From Phytohabitans sp037414955 (GTDB lineage: Bacteria; Actinomycetota; Actinomycetes; Mycobacteriales; Micromonosporaceae): a stretch of 64,000 nucleotides of DNA. The translations under genes were made by a program, and so were the position numbers. The stretch's first letter is position 1; each line of letters starts with the position of its first letter. Shown here piece after piece: positions 9,074-17,907 of this stretch. The stretch is from the NCBI GenBank assembly GCA_037414955.1, contig JBBEWH010000019.1:1-64000 (forward strand), read 5' to 3'. Below the pieces are notes generated by a model. The model worked only from the letters and a program-made list of their open reading frames with translations. It searched no databases and was not told the DNA's origin.

Positions 9074-9964
9074 ATGCCGGAGGTGCCGGTGATCTCTCCC
9101 TTTGTCCGCCGCCGCCGACTCGCCATGGAACTGGTGCGCCTCCGCGAGGAGAACGGCTACTCCGCCGGGAAGCTCTCCAAGGATGTCGGCATCCAACGCC
9201 AAAAGATCAGCCGGCTGGAGAACGGCCGTGTCCGCCCGGACCAGGACGAGATCATGCGGATTCTCGCCCACTTCAAGGTGGACGCGGGCCGTTGGGAAGA
9301 GATCATGACGATCGCCCGGGAAGCGCAGGAGAACGGGTGGTGGGAGAAGTACCGGGACGAGATGGGGCCAAGGCAGGCCCTCTACGCCGACCTAGAGGCT
9401 GGCGCAGCCTCCATTGCCGAGTATCAGATGACCTTGCTGCCCGGCCTCCTGCAGATCCCACCGTTCACCGAGGCGCGGGCGATAGCTGATCGCGCCAAGG
9501 CCCCCACCAGGTTCGTGATCGAACGGTCTATCGACGCTCGCGCGGCCCGCCAACGCGTCTTGGACCGTCCCGGCGGTCCCACCTACGACGTCGTCATCGA
9601 CGAACTCGCGATCCGCCGGCATGCCGCGCCGGAGGAGATCGTCCGCGCCCAACTGGATCACCTGATTGACGTCGGCCATCACCGGCCGAAGGTCACCATC
9701 CAGATCCTCCCGCTGGCGGCGCGGATCGAGGGCAACGCCGTGCCCCGCTCGGCGTTCTTCACCTACCGGTACCGCGACCCCTGCGACCCCATCGTGGTCG
9801 CAGTCGACACCATCACCAGCGATCTCGTCCTGACAGACCCGGACGAGGTCGGCCACTACACCACCCTGTACGCGCGGCTCCGCGCCGCGGCGCTCAACTC
9901 AGCCGACAGCCTTGATTTCCTCGCCGCCGCGGCGCAGGAACTGCCCGACTACACCAGGAGATGA
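9074..9964 (+). CDS. XRE-family regulator with DUF5753 domain
   Basis: This 296-residue protein has an N-terminal helix-turn-helix (residues about 12-60, containing YSAGKLSKDVGI and KISRLENGR). A DUF5753 region follows, beginning around EYQMTLLPGLLQ. This is the WhiJ/AbaA-like regulator family of actinomycetes, which controls development or antibiotic genes together with a DUF397 partner. The partner is the next gene and overlaps this stop codon. I chose the ATG at 9074 because it fits the family N-terminus. An upstream in-frame GTG at 8990, preceded by AGAGGGGCAGG, and an ATG at 8873 are alternatives. Confidence 0.88.
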   Translation: MPEVPVISPFVRRRRLAMELVRLREENGYSAGKLSKDVGIQRQKISRLENGRVRPDQDEIMRILAHFKVDAGRWEEIMTIAREAQENGWWEKYRDEMGPRQALYADLEAGAASIAEYQMTLLPGLLQIPPFTEARAIADRAKAPTRFVIERSIDARAARQRVLDRPGGPTYDVVIDELAIRRHAAPEEIVRAQLDHLIDVGHHRPKVTIQILPLAARIEGNAVPRSAFFTYRYRDPCDPIVVAVDTITSDLVLTDPDEVGHYTTLYARLRAAALNSADSLDFLAAAAQELPDYTRR

Positions 9965-10164
9965 CTATGGCCGCCAGCGCGTACACCAATTGGCGCAAGT
10001 CCACCCGCTCCGGCGGTGACGACAACTGCGTCGAAGTCGACACCACCCAGGCCAGCATCGGCGTCCGCGACTCCAAGAACCCGGACGGCGCGATCCTAGA
10101 GTTCGATCGGGCCGCATGGGACGGCTTCATCGCAGGCGCCAAGACCGGCGAGTTCGACCTGTAG
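9961..10164 (+). CDS. DUF397 domain protein
   Basis: This 67-residue protein has the DUF397 hallmarks: WRKSTRSGGDDNCVEV near the N-terminus, VRDSKNPDG in the middle and the final WDGFIAGAKTGEFD. DUF397 proteins act next to XRE/DUF5753 regulators and are thought to modulate them, some behaving like antitoxins or co-regulators. The ATG overlaps the stop of the upstream regulator and sits behind AGGAG, so the two are coupled. Confidence 0.9.
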   Translation: MTMAASAYTNWRKSTRSGGDDNCVEVDTTQASIGVRDSKNPDGAILEFDRAAWDGFIAGAKTGEFDL

Positions 10165-10281
10165 CCACACCATCAGTTCGACGCGATACGGCGCACGCCA
10201 TCCTCACCGAGGCTGCGCCGTATCCATTCGAATGTCCACGGTGGCCACGCCTTGTACACACCTCATGACCTTGAAATCCTG

Positions 10282-10296
10282 GTGACGTCGGGTCAC
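10282..10296. promoter_or_regulatory. Inverted repeat upstream of the 10.3-kb regulator
   Basis: GTGAC at 10282-10286 and GTCAC at 10292-10296 form a short dyad, 53 bases before the next gene, with TTGAAA just upstream at 10271. It could be an operator in that gene's promoter. This is a pattern observation only. Confidence 0.35.
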
Positions 10297-10348
10297 GTCG
10301 GATCCAGCAAGGAGCACGCCGTCCGACGCGGATGAAAGGGGATCCGTG

Positions 10349-11806
10349 ATGCCGCGACGCCGGAAGGGCCCGCCCAACGACAAATTCCACAGTGCCCGCG
10401 AGCGGCTGCGTTCACACGTTGACCCCGAGGCGCCGATGTCTCGGGAGGAGTTCGCGGACGCCTGCAACCAGTACCTCGCCGACAAGTGCGACCCGGACGG
10501 GCCGGTCACAGCCAACCACATCGGCAAGATTGAGCAAGGGGTCGTCACGTGGCCGCGGCCGCTGCGCCGACAAGCGTACCGAGCTGTCCTGGGCGTGGAA
10601 AACGACGCCGAGATAGGTCTCCTCAACCGTCGCCGACGGACCCGGTCCAGAGACGACGACCTGGCCGGCAGCCAAAAGGCCGACGATCTCGACGGTGGCC
10701 TGGGTGACGCTGCCCTCTGGTATCGCGACCTGCACGACACCGTGGCAATCTTGGTAAGGATGTGCGCCTCGGACCTCTCGCGTCGATCATTTCTGCGTGC
10801 CGCCCCGCTGGTGGGCGCGGCGCTCGTCGGCGTGGAACGAGACTGGCTCCTCAGCCTGGTCAACCGCAAGGTAGAGCAAGTACACACAGATGAGGGATCA
10901 CCTGTGGTCGCGGCCACCTACGCGATGATCGAAATGCTTGAGGAGATGGACAACCGCTTCGGCGGCGGTCACGCCCGCCTGGCCGGCGTCAGCTACCTGT
11001 CCGATTCCGTTCTACCGAAAATCGCCCAGACCCCCGAAGGCGTGGAGCGGACCGCGCTGCTGACCGCCGCGGCGCAGCTCACGTCCAACACCGGTTGGAT
11101 GAGTTATGACTGCGGAGGGTTCGGCCTGGGGCAGATGTACATGACTCAGGCCCTGCGGTTGTGCGCCGAAAGCGGCGAGAAGGTTCTCGCCGGTCAGATC
11201 TTCGCCGGGCTCTCGCACCTGGCGGTGGCGGCCGGCAAGCCGGCAGAGGCGCTCAATCTCGCCGAGGTCGGGCTCGCGACCGCTGCTCACGCCGGTAGCC
11301 CGCTGGGCACGATGCGGCTACACGCCATGCGGGCCCGCGCTCACGCTGCCCTCCAGGAACGCGCCAGGGCAGCCGAAGCTCTGCACGCCGCGGAGAAGGC
11401 GATCGACGCCAACACTGGACGGGACGACAACGCCCGATGGGTCCGCTACCTCGACGAGGCGTACCTAACTGCGGAGATGGCCCACTGCTTCAGCGCCCTT
11501 GCTGATTACCGCAATGCCGAACGCCACGCACACCTGGCAGCCCAGCGAACGACCGGCCGGGGCCGACGACGAACCCTAAGCCTCACGGTCTTGGCGACCG
11601 CACGGCTCGAAGGGAATGAGCGAGACCTCGACGGCGCGCTCGACGCCGCTCACCAGGCGATCGACGAACTGCAGCATGTATCCAGCGGGCGAAGCGTCGA
11701 GGCCATCCGCGCCTTCCAACAGCGGCTCGAACCGTACCGGGACCAGCCGGCGGTCCGGAGATTCAACACCGCGGCACGCGCGGTTCTGCCGACAGGAACC
11801 GCCTAA
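10349..11806 (+). CDS. Helix-turn-helix regulator with TPR-like C-terminus
   Basis: This 485-residue protein starts MPRRRKGPPND and has an N-terminal DNA-binding-like domain (residues about 25-95, with MSREEFADACNQYL and NHIGKIEQG). A twin-arginine-like RRSFLRAAPLVGAALVG segment sits near residue 150 and an Ala/Leu-rich TPR-like repeat region fills about 190-470. RRSF segments of this kind are common inside actinobacterial TPR regulators, and I do not think it is exported. A GAAAGGGG site precedes the ATG (a GTG sits just before it). The protein at 12914 shares the N-terminal domain but not the rest, so the pair looks like a duplicated sensor/regulator module with swapped effector parts. Confidence 0.75.
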   Translation: MPRRRKGPPNDKFHSARERLRSHVDPEAPMSREEFADACNQYLADKCDPDGPVTANHIGKIEQGVVTWPRPLRRQAYRAVLGVENDAEIGLLNRRRRTRSRDDDLAGSQKADDLDGGLGDAALWYRDLHDTVAILVRMCASDLSRRSFLRAAPLVGAALVGVERDWLLSLVNRKVEQVHTDEGSPVVAATYAMIEMLEEMDNRFGGGHARLAGVSYLSDSVLPKIAQTPEGVERTALLTAAAQLTSNTGWMSYDCGGFGLGQMYMTQALRLCAESGEKVLAGQIFAGLSHLAVAAGKPAEALNLAEVGLATAAHAGSPLGTMRLHAMRARAHAALQERARAAEALHAAEKAIDANTGRDDNARWVRYLDEAYLTAEMAHCFSALADYRNAERHAHLAAQRTTGRGRRRTLSLTVLATARLEGNERDLDGALDAAHQAIDELQHVSSGRSVEAIRAFQQRLEPYRDQPAVRRFNTAARAVLPTGTA

Positions 11807-11822
11807 AGCGAAGGAATTCTGA

Positions 11823-12602
11823 TCAATAGCCGCGCGCGCTGGGCGCGTTCTGCGCGCCGTCGACTGGAATGTGCGCACCATTGATGCCACGCGCGGAACT
11901 GCTGAGCAGGAAAGCAATCACCTCGGCCACTTCCGCCGCATCCGCCAAGCGCCCTGCGGGAAACTCGGCCACGAATTGGGCGAACCGATCCGGATCGCTT
12001 CGCCGCATTCGGTCCCAGCCACCATCAGGGATCAGCATCGAGCCCGGGCTCACCGTGTTGACCCGCACGCCCTGTTCGGCCAATTCCCGCGCCAGGCACG
12101 CTGACATGTGGACCAGCGCGGCCTTCGCTGCGGCGTACTGTGCCGGCGGCGACGGCTTCCACCCCGAGATCGACGAGACGAGCACCACCGAACCCCCACC
12201 GGCTCCAGCGAGATGGGGCACCGCAGCGCGGGTGACGGTGGCTGCATGGCCAACGTTCAGGTCGAGGGTCGCCGCCCAATCATCCGGCTGCGACTCCAGC
12301 AACCCACGTCCACGGTTGCCACCCGCGTTCGCCACCACCCCACGCAACCCACCAAGGGAGTCCGCAGCGTCGGCAACGAACTCCGCCAGACTTGCATGAT
12401 CCCTGACGTCAACCGGCCGCGCGAAGACCTCGACCCCATAGGACGCCCGCAGGGACTCCGCAAGATCTGTTAGCGGCTCTTCTGTCCGAGCGCAGAGGGC
12501 CAGCGGGCAGCCCTGCGCCGCCAGCGTTTCCGCGGTCACCTTGCCCAATCCGCGACTACCGCCCGTAATCAACACCTGGCTACCGTGGAGGCCGAGGTCC
12601 AT
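11823..12602 (-). CDS. SDR-family NAD(P)-dependent oxidoreductase
   Basis: This 259-residue classical short-chain dehydrogenase has the cofactor motif TGGSRGLG (residues 12-19), NAGG near 88-91, the catalytic Ser in VLVSSISGW and the YAAAK catalytic Tyr/Lys pair. VNTVSPGSM and the GAHIPVDGAQ end are typical of FabG-like enzymes. The substrate cannot be told. The gene is convergent with the regulator on its left, 16 bases away. I place the start at 12602 (MDLGLHG); another ATG lies nine bases upstream. A decayed copy of the start of such a gene lies about 180 bases upstream. Confidence 0.85.
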   Translation of the reverse strand: MDLGLHGSQVLITGGSRGLGKVTAETLAAQGCPLALCARTEEPLTDLAESLRASYGVEVFARPVDVRDHASLAEFVADAADSLGGLRGVVANAGGNRGRGLLESQPDDWAATLDLNVGHAATVTRAAVPHLAGAGGGSVVLVSSISGWKPSPPAQYAAAKAALVHMSACLARELAEQGVRVNTVSPGSMLIPDGGWDRMRRSDPDRFAQFVAEFPAGRLADAAEVAEVIAFLLSSSARGINGAHIPVDGAQNAPSARGY

Positions 12603-12725
12603 TCCCAGCATGCTTCCACAGCCCATCCCGCTCATGGCACATCGGGGCACTGTGCTCGTCGGTGTTGGACGATGGCGGCGCGTGGGGACGGTCGCGGTCG
12701 CCCCAAGTCGAACGCGCCGTGGCGC

Positions 12726-12786
12726 TGCTACTGCCCAGGCCGCGGCTGCAGCCGGTGATCAAGACCCGGTGCCGCAAAGGTCGAGA
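12726..12786 (-). pseudogene. Fragment of a second SDR gene 5' end
   Basis: Read leftward, this stretch encodes RHRVLITGCSRGLG, nearly the start of the neighbouring SDR (QVLITGGSRGLG). The DNA matches 12541-12600 at roughly three positions in four over about 45 bases. The reading frame to either side is not protein-like, so this is a relic of a tandem SDR copy. Confidence 0.5.
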
Positions 12787-12913
12787 TGGCGGCTCGTTGA
12801 CCACGCAAGTGGGCCCGGCCACACTAGGATCCTGATGCTTGCTGTCGATGCAGTGAAGCGATCGCCGACGTTCATGACCAGTGCGCCAACGGACACGGGC
12901 AAGGGGGTTGGAG

Positions 12914-14566
12914 ATGCCGCGGCGCCGGCAGGGCCCACCCAATCACAGGCTTCGGGCTGCCCGCGAACGCATGCTCTCACCCACTGGCTCCGGCGAGCTG
13001 ATGTCCCGGCAGGAACTCGCAGACGAGGTCAACCGTTACCTGCAAGATCGAGGTGATCCCGACGGACCCGTCACCGCCAACCAGTTAGGCAAACTTGAAC
13101 AGGGCGTCAACACCTGGCCTCGGGCCCTGCGGCGCGAGGCGTATCGGGCGGTACTCGGCGTCGCAACCGACGCCGAACTCGGCTTCTTCAACATCCGACG
13201 CCGCCGCAAGGAAACTGTTATTGCGAAGGAGTCGCCGCAGATCCCCTCGCTGGACGCACCGTCTGAACTCGTTCGCGGTCATGAGGACGTCGGGACGCTG
13301 GCTCGGGCCGTTGGGCGGGCTGAGCGCGGAGTGGCGGTATCGGTTGTGTCGGGCTTGAGCGCGTCGTCCCGCCATCCTGCGGTGGCTGAGGGCTCCTTGT
13401 GGACTGGCGGTACAGCGGTTGCGTCCGGCGGTCGCTCGGGGTATTCCGAGGAGCAGACGCTGGTTGCTGCGGCCGGTCAGTTCTTTGACGGCCTGGCTCT
13501 GGAGGCGCGGGTATATCCGGCTGTCGATGACGGCCGGATACTAGCCGCTGTCCCGGCGGGCTACGCCAACGACTACTTCCTCCGGCGGCCCAGGCGCGGG
13601 CTTGTGGTCGGGCTCCCGGCAGGCCCTGTCCCGCGGGCATTCGGCCTGGACGCCCGGCAGGCACGACGCAGGCTGTCCAGGGCTGCCGACGACGCCCGGT
13701 TGGCGATCCCTCACGCGTACGTGTTGGACGACCTGATCTTTGGGATCTTGTGGGCCGTATCGAACCTGGATGAGGCGCTACTCAACGACGACGGCCTGCT
13801 CGCCGAACTCCAGCAGCAGCTTTCCGAGTACGAGACCTTGCCGCATTCTTCCGCCGGCCGCGACATCGCGGCGGACCTGACGAGGGTGTCGCAGATGTGG
13901 CTCGGCAGCGAGTTCTGTGCCCGCCACATCCTTCGCCGCCTCGCCGTCGTTGACCAGGTCCCCGACTTCTGGACCCGTGAGCAGCGGGGCGAGGAGGCCA
14001 GCACCTGGCTACTATTCCGGCACAAGTACGACTATCTGCAAGCCGTAGCTGACCGGTTCAGCGGACAACAGGTTAGCCGGGCATTCTGCATTCCGCCACA
14101 GACCGTGACGGAGTCGCCGCGAGCCGAACGTGTTCTGCTCCTGCTCGCCGCGGCGCTCATGGAATCGTTCGAGATCAGTGTCGAGGTATGCACGGAGCCG
14201 GAGTACGCGGCCGTCGAGGGCTTCGCGCTGGAACGCGGCCGGCAAGCGATCGTGGCCAACTGGATCGGCGCGGACGGGATCTGGCACGTCGACGTCACCG
14301 CCGACCGGCCCGCACTGCGCCAGTATGGCGACCTCACCGGGCACGCGCGAGCCCACTCCATCGTGGCGGGCGACTCCTCACTGCGGCGTTTGCGCGCATT
14401 GGCGGACTATCTGGGGTTGGACTGGCTGTGGCTGGTCCAGCGGTGCGCCGAGCTGGGCCAGCACGGTTGCGCTGGCGTCGCTGAACCGCGAAGCCGGCTA
14501 CTGTCCGTGGCCGGGCTCGACCGCGCTTGCCAGTACGTCGGCGAGGCCGCCATGGTCGACGGATAG
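12914..14566 (+). CDS. Regulator paralogous to the 10.3-kb gene, with a different C-terminus
   Basis: This 550-residue protein starts MPRRRQGPPNHRLRAARERM. It shares with the 10,349 protein the domain MSRQELADEVNRYL...NQLGKLEQGVNTWPRALRREAYR...LGV, a helix-turn-helix-like unit. The rest differs: it has no TPR-like repeats, but a mixed alpha/beta region with IPHAYVLDDLIFGILWAVSNLDEALL and a C-terminal block that I do not recognise. A GGGTTGGAG ribosome site precedes the ATG at 12914. It is followed after 49 bases by the asparaginase gene on the same strand. Confidence 0.72.
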   Translation: MPRRRQGPPNHRLRAARERMLSPTGSGELMSRQELADEVNRYLQDRGDPDGPVTANQLGKLEQGVNTWPRALRREAYRAVLGVATDAELGFFNIRRRRKETVIAKESPQIPSLDAPSELVRGHEDVGTLARAVGRAERGVAVSVVSGLSASSRHPAVAEGSLWTGGTAVASGGRSGYSEEQTLVAAAGQFFDGLALEARVYPAVDDGRILAAVPAGYANDYFLRRPRRGLVVGLPAGPVPRAFGLDARQARRRLSRAADDARLAIPHAYVLDDLIFGILWAVSNLDEALLNDDGLLAELQQQLSEYETLPHSSAGRDIAADLTRVSQMWLGSEFCARHILRRLAVVDQVPDFWTREQRGEEASTWLLFRHKYDYLQAVADRFSGQQVSRAFCIPPQTVTESPRAERVLLLLAAALMESFEISVEVCTEPEYAAVEGFALERGRQAIVANWIGADGIWHVDVTADRPALRQYGDLTGHARAHSIVAGDSSLRRLRALADYLGLDWLWLVQRCAELGQHGCAGVAEPRSRLLSVAGLDRACQYVGEAAMVDG

Positions 14567-14615
14567 GCTCCCTGACACACCGCATCTCGTCGCCGTCGGA
14601 GTGAGGAAACAGCCA

Positions 14616-15683
14616 GTGCCTGACGACAACGCCCGTTCGCCCCGGGTGCTCGTGCTCAGCCTCGGCGGAACGATCACGATGACTGCTGCGGACTCCGGAG
14701 GCGTCGCGCCCACGCTGTCGGCTGACCAGCTGCTAGCCACCGTCCCCGGGCTGGCTGACCTCGACGTCGCCGTGGAGACGATGGACTTTCGGCGGCTGCC
14801 CGGCGCCTCACTCGGGTTCGATGACCTAACCGCGCTCGCTGCAGCGATCCGCAACCGGCTCGCCGTGGACGTCGACGGCGTCGTGGTCGTGCAGGGCACA
14901 GACACCATCGAGGAGACCGCCTACCTGCTCGACCTGTACCACGCCGGCCCTGAGCCAGTCGTCGTCACCGGGGCGATGCGCAACCCGACCCTCGCCGGCG
15001 CCGACGGCCCAGCGAACCTCCTCGCAGCTGTGCAGACCGCCGCCAGTTCGGCCGCCCGGCGAGCTGGCTGCATGGTGGTGTTCGCCGACGAGGTTCATGC
15101 GGCACGGCGGGTCCGCAAGGCCCACTCCACGGCCGGCTCCACATTCCAATCGCCGAACGGCGGCCCGCTCGGTTACGTGGTAGAGGGACAAGTTCGGTTG
15201 GTCAACGCGCTGACGCACCGGCCCATCGTGCCGGACCCGGTCGACGGCCGCCGCCCCCGTGTCGCCCTGCTAACGGTCAGCCTCGGCGACGACGGCGTTC
15301 TGCTCGACGGCCTCGCCGACCGGATCGACGGCGCCGTCGTGGCCGGCTTCGGCGTCGGTCACGTCCCTCAACAGATCGTCCCCACGCTGGAGGGACTGGC
15401 GGATCGGATCCCGGTCGTACTGGCATCGCGCACCGGTGCCGGATCGGTGCTGGCCGGCACCTACGGCTTTCCCGGCTCGGAGCGCGACCTGTTGACCCGA
15501 GGACTGATCGCGGCGGGGTTCCTCGATCCGCTCAAGGCCCGCATCCTGCTTCACGCGCTGCTTGCGACTGGCGCCGACCGCAAGGTGATCAGTGCAGCGT
15601 TCGCCGCTGCCGGTGGCCACGCCGACCCGGCGACCTGGCCGTGGGCCGCCACCGGCAAACGACAAGGAGTCCAGGGTGCGTAG
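14616..15683 (+). CDS. L-asparaginase family amidohydrolase
   Basis: This protein of about 355 residues is from the bacterial type I/II asparaginase family, which hydrolyses Asn to Asp and ammonia. The first nucleophile region is LSLGGTIT (Thr at about residue 19) and the second catalytic block is VVQGTDTIEETAY (Thr-Asp near 93-95). TGAMRNP follows, then the DEVHAARRVRKAHS segment carrying the conserved Lys. No signal peptide is visible, so it should be cytoplasmic. A GTG start behind GAGGAAAC is the best fit. Its end overlaps the start of the PPC-domain gene by eight bases, so the two are translated together. Activity on related amides is possible. Confidence 0.88.
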   Translation: MPDDNARSPRVLVLSLGGTITMTAADSGGVAPTLSADQLLATVPGLADLDVAVETMDFRRLPGASLGFDDLTALAAAIRNRLAVDVDGVVVVQGTDTIEETAYLLDLYHAGPEPVVVTGAMRNPTLAGADGPANLLAAVQTAASSAARRAGCMVVFADEVHAARRVRKAHSTAGSTFQSPNGGPLGYVVEGQVRLVNALTHRPIVPDPVDGRRPRVALLTVSLGDDGVLLDGLADRIDGAVVAGFGVGHVPQQIVPTLEGLADRIPVVLASRTGAGSVLAGTYGFPGSERDLLTRGLIAAGFLDPLKARILLHALLATGADRKVISAAFAAAGGHADPATWPWAATGKRQGVQGA

Positions 15684-16149
15684 CCGGGAGCTGACACTGG
15701 GTCGGACCTTCGTCGTGGCGTTCGACCACGGCGATGACTACTTCGCGGCGCTCAGTGAGTTCTGCCGCACGAACCAGGTTCGGCAAGGCTTCATCCCCGT
15801 CTTCATCGCCGGGTTCAGCGAGGTGGAGATCGTCGGCACCTGTGCAAAGCTGGACGACCCGCAAGCACCCGTCTGGTCAGCCGTGCATCTGACCAACGTC
15901 GAGGCCCTCGGGGGCGGCACGATCGCATACGACCAGACCCAAGATCAGATCTTGCCCCACATCCACGTCTCCGTCGGCCTCAAGGAGCACAGCGCCACCG
16001 GGCATACCAGTCACCTGCTCTCAGCGAAGGTCCAGTTCCTGACGGAGATGGTTCTCGTGGAGGTCGCAGAGCCCGTCATGAGGCGCGAGCGCGATCCCGG
16101 CCTCTACGACGTGCCCATTCTGCGCTTCGGCTCCACCACTCATCTGTAG
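15676..16149 (+). CDS. PPC/DUF296-domain protein
   Basis: This 157-residue protein is a single PPC (DUF296) domain. FVVAFDHGDDYFAALSEFC, GFIPVFIAGFSEVEIVG and the histidine-rich LPHIHVSVGLKEH block match the family. Bacterial members form trimers, and some bind DNA or metals; function is not established. The GTG start (AAGGAG eight bases ahead) lies within the asparaginase gene, so the two proteins are coupled and probably act in one pathway. It is convergent with the creatininase-family gene. Confidence 0.8.
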   Translation: MRSRELTLGRTFVVAFDHGDDYFAALSEFCRTNQVRQGFIPVFIAGFSEVEIVGTCAKLDDPQAPVWSAVHLTNVEALGGGTIAYDQTQDQILPHIHVSVGLKEHSATGHTSHLLSAKVQFLTEMVLVEVAEPVMRRERDPGLYDVPILRFGSTTHL

Positions 16150-16180
16150 AGCGCCCAACTGTTGCCGCAGGTCGGACAGT

Positions 16181-16467
16181 CGTAAACGTGCAGTCGCTCG
16201 TCAACGCACCCGCATCGGTGAACTCCTCGGCCAGATCCGCGACTTGCAAGCCGAGTGGCACGACGAGGTGATCGCGCGGATCGTCACCGAGAACACCACG
16301 CTGAAGCAGCGGGTCCGGCATCTGACCGCCGACAACCGCACTGGAGGAATGGCTAACCGCATGCCGCTCCACGCTACGTTTCCAGGACCGGCGCGTCGAC
16401 GACCTCGAAATCCGCATCGCCGACCCGACGGCAGCGCCTGACCAAGCGGCCCGCCACACTGCCGATC
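16181..16467 (+). pseudogene. Frameshifted coiled-coil protein fragment, transposon-accessory-like
   Basis: One frame (from 16181) encodes RTRIGELLGQIRDLQAEWHD and then VTENTTLKQRVRHLTADNR. At about 16341 the sense continues in the +1 frame as LEEWLTACRSTLRFQDRRVD and then DLEIRIADPTAAP. The joined product is a heptad-rich helix like the accessory proteins (DUF6262 type) found beside tyrosine-recombinase transposases. No start codon with a ribosome site and no intact partner recombinase is present. I therefore call it a vestige; the family assignment is tentative, the frameshift is clear. Confidence 0.5.
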
Positions 16468-17176
16468 AGGACTCAAGCAGCTTGTGCACACGGGCGAACG
16501 ACCGAGACAGGCTCTCCAACACCGCCGCGCCCTTGTCCGCGCTGCCTAAGGACGGCCGCCCGATGATCCCCGAGTCCGTGTAGGCACGCATCCCGACGGT
16601 CAGCAGATCCGGCCGCGCATTCGCTTCGTAGTCAGCCGTGTGGTATCCCTCGCGCAGCAGTTCCGGCGCCCCGTGCAGCAACAGGGAGACCTCAAGCTCG
16701 CCGCCGTGCATGTCGTCGTGAGACCCGGTCCTGCAGCCCGCGGCGGCCCGCGCCGTATTCCAGTCCTCGCTGGCAGGGAACAGCGCCATCCGCGCTCGGA
16801 TCGTCGTCGACTGCTGAACGAGGTTCCGCAGCGCATAGTTGCCGCCGTGGCCGTTGACGATCACAAGTCGCTCGACGCCGGACGAGCGTAGTGACTCGTC
16901 AATGTCCTCCACCACCGCCATCAACGTGCGCGCACTGAGGCTCACCGTCCCGGCGAAGCCGGCGTGCTCGTGGGAGCACGAGATGGTAACCGGGGGCAGA
17001 AGAAGCAGCGGATAGTCCGCAGCGAGGCGGCCAGCGACCAGGCAGGCGACCACGGTGTCGGTGATCAGCGGTAGGTGTTCGCCGTGCTGCTCGAAGCTGC
17101 CCACCGGCAGCACGGCGATGCGGGCGGCGCGGACACGCTCGTCGGCGGAGGTGGCCGTCGGCAGGAGGAAGGTCAC
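16466..17176 (-). CDS. Creatininase-family metallo-amidohydrolase
   Basis: This 236-residue protein has the family's metal-binding blocks in order: PVGSFEQHGEHLPLITD (E29, H31, H34, D40), SCSHEHAGFAGT, VIVNGHGGN (H110) and DDMHGGELE (E160). The family includes creatinine amidohydrolase and MftE, the peptidase that trims mycofactocin. No other mycofactocin genes are visible here, so a stand-alone amidohydrolase is more likely. Its tail overlaps the coiled-coil remnant on the other strand. Confidence 0.85.
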   Translation of the reverse strand: MTFLLPTATSADERVRAARIAVLPVGSFEQHGEHLPLITDTVVACLVAGRLAADYPLLLLPPVTISCSHEHAGFAGTVSLSARTLMAVVEDIDESLRSSGVERLVIVNGHGGNYALRNLVQQSTTIRARMALFPASEDWNTARAAAGCRTGSHDDMHGGELEVSLLLHGAPELLREGYHTADYEANARPDLLTVGMRAYTDSGIIGRPSLGSADKGAAVLESLSRSFARVHKLLES

Positions 17177-17292
17177 CTGCGCAGCCTGCCACGTACCACG
17201 AGTCCGGCGGCTGGTGTGCGAGTTGGAGGTGGCCGGCTTGGTCAGTCTGGTGGGACCGGCGTTGGCGATGGCCGGGGCCTCGACTACTTTGC

Positions 17293-17880
17293 CTATGCCT
17301 GCCGTATCTCGGCATCCGCAGCAGACGCGAGGCTCGACCTCAGCTCGGTCGCGAGGCTCCGGAGCACAGCCGCCACACTGGTGAGCTGCTCTACCAATGG
17401 ACTCCGCGGCGCGAGCCAGAGAGTTGCCTCGCCCGTCAGCTGCCCGGCTGCGTCGGACAAAGCATCCGCGACCGCACGTAGACCGTCACCGAGGTCGCCG
17501 GCGTCGAACGCCTCTGCCATCCGATGCAGGGGATCGCAGGCGTACGTCTCCGATGGGATCTGGGCCGCCGCTTCAGGTATCAGCCGTGCTCCCAGCTCAA
17601 GGGCACGGACCGGCCGGCCCCTTTCTAGCTCTGAGCAGACGTACGCTGTGGCCCCCATATCAGCAACGACGGCATGTGGGTGGTGGTCGGGTGACAGCCC
17701 TACGGCTCCCCGTAGCACGGGATCGAGGATCACGGGCGTCTGCGGATGCATGCTCGCCAAGATCTCAGTAAGGTCCGCCACCGTACCGATACGCCTCATA
17801 GCGGCCGTGTCGGTCGCACGGTCGCCGCTGCTGCCGCTGTTCCTCAGAGTCGCGTGACTGACTGGCGCCGTGGTGTTCAT
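17293..17880 (-). CDS. Hypothetical protein
   Basis: This 195-residue protein is not recognised. It is soluble, with an alanine-rich helical C-terminal half (DGLRAVADALSDAAG, LTSVAAVLRSLATEL) and a mid-section PVILDPVLRGAVGLSPDH. The ATG is preceded by AAAGGACGGCGAC, a good ribosome site. It follows the end of the Tad operon on the same strand, after two back-to-back hairpins, so it probably has its own promoter or is attenuated from upstream. It is about 116 bases before the creatininase start. Confidence 0.65.
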   Translation of the reverse strand: MNTTAPVSHATLRNSGSSGDRATDTAAMRRIGTVADLTEILASMHPQTPVILDPVLRGAVGLSPDHHPHAVVADMGATAYVCSELERGRPVRALELGARLIPEAAAQIPSETYACDPLHRMAEAFDAGDLGDGLRAVADALSDAAGQLTGEATLWLAPRSPLVEQLTSVAAVLRSLATELRSSLASAADAEIRQA

Positions 17881-17907
17881 GTCGCCGTCCTTTGCCTCAA
17901 ACGCAGA

